Part shown: in pieces, positions 61,037 through 61,174 of the stretch
How the letters are laid out: each line of letters begins with the position of its first letter
How positions within the stretch are numbered: position 1 is the first letter of the stretch
Notes under the pieces: generated by a model
Database searches by the model: none
Told to the model about the DNA's origin: nothing
Seen by the model: the letters and a program-made list of their open reading frames with translations, nothing else
Source: Sulfurospirillum sp001602955
Lineage (GTDB): Bacteria; Campylobacterota; Campylobacteria; Campylobacterales; Sulfurospirillaceae
Assembly (NCBI GenBank): GCA_001602955.1
Contig: LVAC01000026.1
Coordinates: 1-61,174, forward strand
Direction of reading: 5' to 3'
Length of the DNA stretch: 61,174 bases
Translations under genes and position numbers: made by a program

Positions 61037-61174
61037 TTAGTGCACTTCTCTCCAGATTTTGACTTTCCAAGCAAACGCAAGAAGCGTGAAAAGTACCATA
61101 TAAGCGATTAATTTATAACCGAGGTCTTCGCGTTCGGCTTTTTTACGATCGCCGACTTTCTCCATATAAGAGAT
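61037..61174 (-). CDS. C-terminal end of a membrane-anchored cytochrome c1-like protein (partial)
   Basis: The last 45 residues of a gene entering from the right edge: a charged stretch EKVGDRKKAEREDLGYK, one membrane helix LIAYMVLFTLLAFAWKV and the end KIWREVH. A basic/acidic linker, single helix and terminal W-x-x-V-H resemble the C-terminal anchor of cytochrome c1 of the bc1 complex. The haem domain is outside the window, so the call is tentative. Confidence 0.45.
   Translation of the reverse strand: MSYMEKVGDRKKAEREDLGYKLIAYMVLFTLLAFAWKVKIWREVH

Overview
The window looks like a chromosomal segment of a Campylobacterota (Epsilonproteobacteria) member, possibly Sulfurospirillum-like. Basis: family content (TAXI-type TRAP system, YebC, GroES-GroEL with a CIRCE-like operator, a likely bc1 cytochrome c1 tail), moderately GC-rich host genes with short tightly packed operons, and AT-rich accessory DNA. 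The genus is inference; no rRNA is present.

Layout: (1) 1-10.6 kb, host backbone: frameshifted chemoreceptor, small XRE regulator, YebC, LUD-domain protein, TAXI-TRAP receptor / fused permease / DUF1850, YitT, an outer-membrane protein, groES-groEL and an elongator tRNA-Met(CAT). (2) 10,632-33,751, element A (about 23 kb, AT-rich), integrated in the 3' half of that tRNA and bounded by perfect 47-bp repeats: SF3 helicase, AbiE-like toxin/antitoxin, DUF932/Gp157-like/Rad52-like/DUF2958 recombination module, inovirus Gp2-like Rep, type I R-M operon (hsdM-hsdS-rhuM-hsdR), a compact five-gene operon of unknown function (membrane protein, TerB-like, coiled coil, HNH plus membrane helices, WYL regulator), repressor-like gene, excisionase and integrase. 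(3) 33,729-49,075, element B (about 15 kb), a second tandem insertion sharing the same tRNA-derived repeat (25 bp at its outer end): IncQ-like repA-repC, ArdC-like antirestriction protein, MobV relaxase with a hairpin oriT candidate, orphan adenine and cytosine methyltransferases, degenerate ParA-like ATPase with a ribbon-helix-helix partner, HtrA-like protease, zinc-ribbon membrane proteins, RelBE-like pair and its own integrase. (4) 49-61 kb, host again: epimerase-like protein, an AT-rich diguanylate cyclase flanked by inverted repeats, a ParFG-like pair, WG-repeat protein, a six-gene operon built around an AAA+ ATPase, a cNMP-binding protein and the C-terminal tail of a cytochrome c1-like protein.

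How the parts work together: element A looks like a defence-carrying integrative element without recognisable conjugation genes. Element B looks like an integrated mobilizable replicon whose ArdC and methyltransferases could protect it from restriction, including by the type I system next door. The best candidate for an undescribed system is the WYL/TerB/HNH-membrane operon at 26,552-31,101. A second unusual unit is the diguanylate cyclase cassette at 50,298-52,405. The host flanks, but not the two elements, are rich in the palindrome ACATGT, often extended to TTACATGTAA. All identifications are from reading translated sequence; no database search was run.
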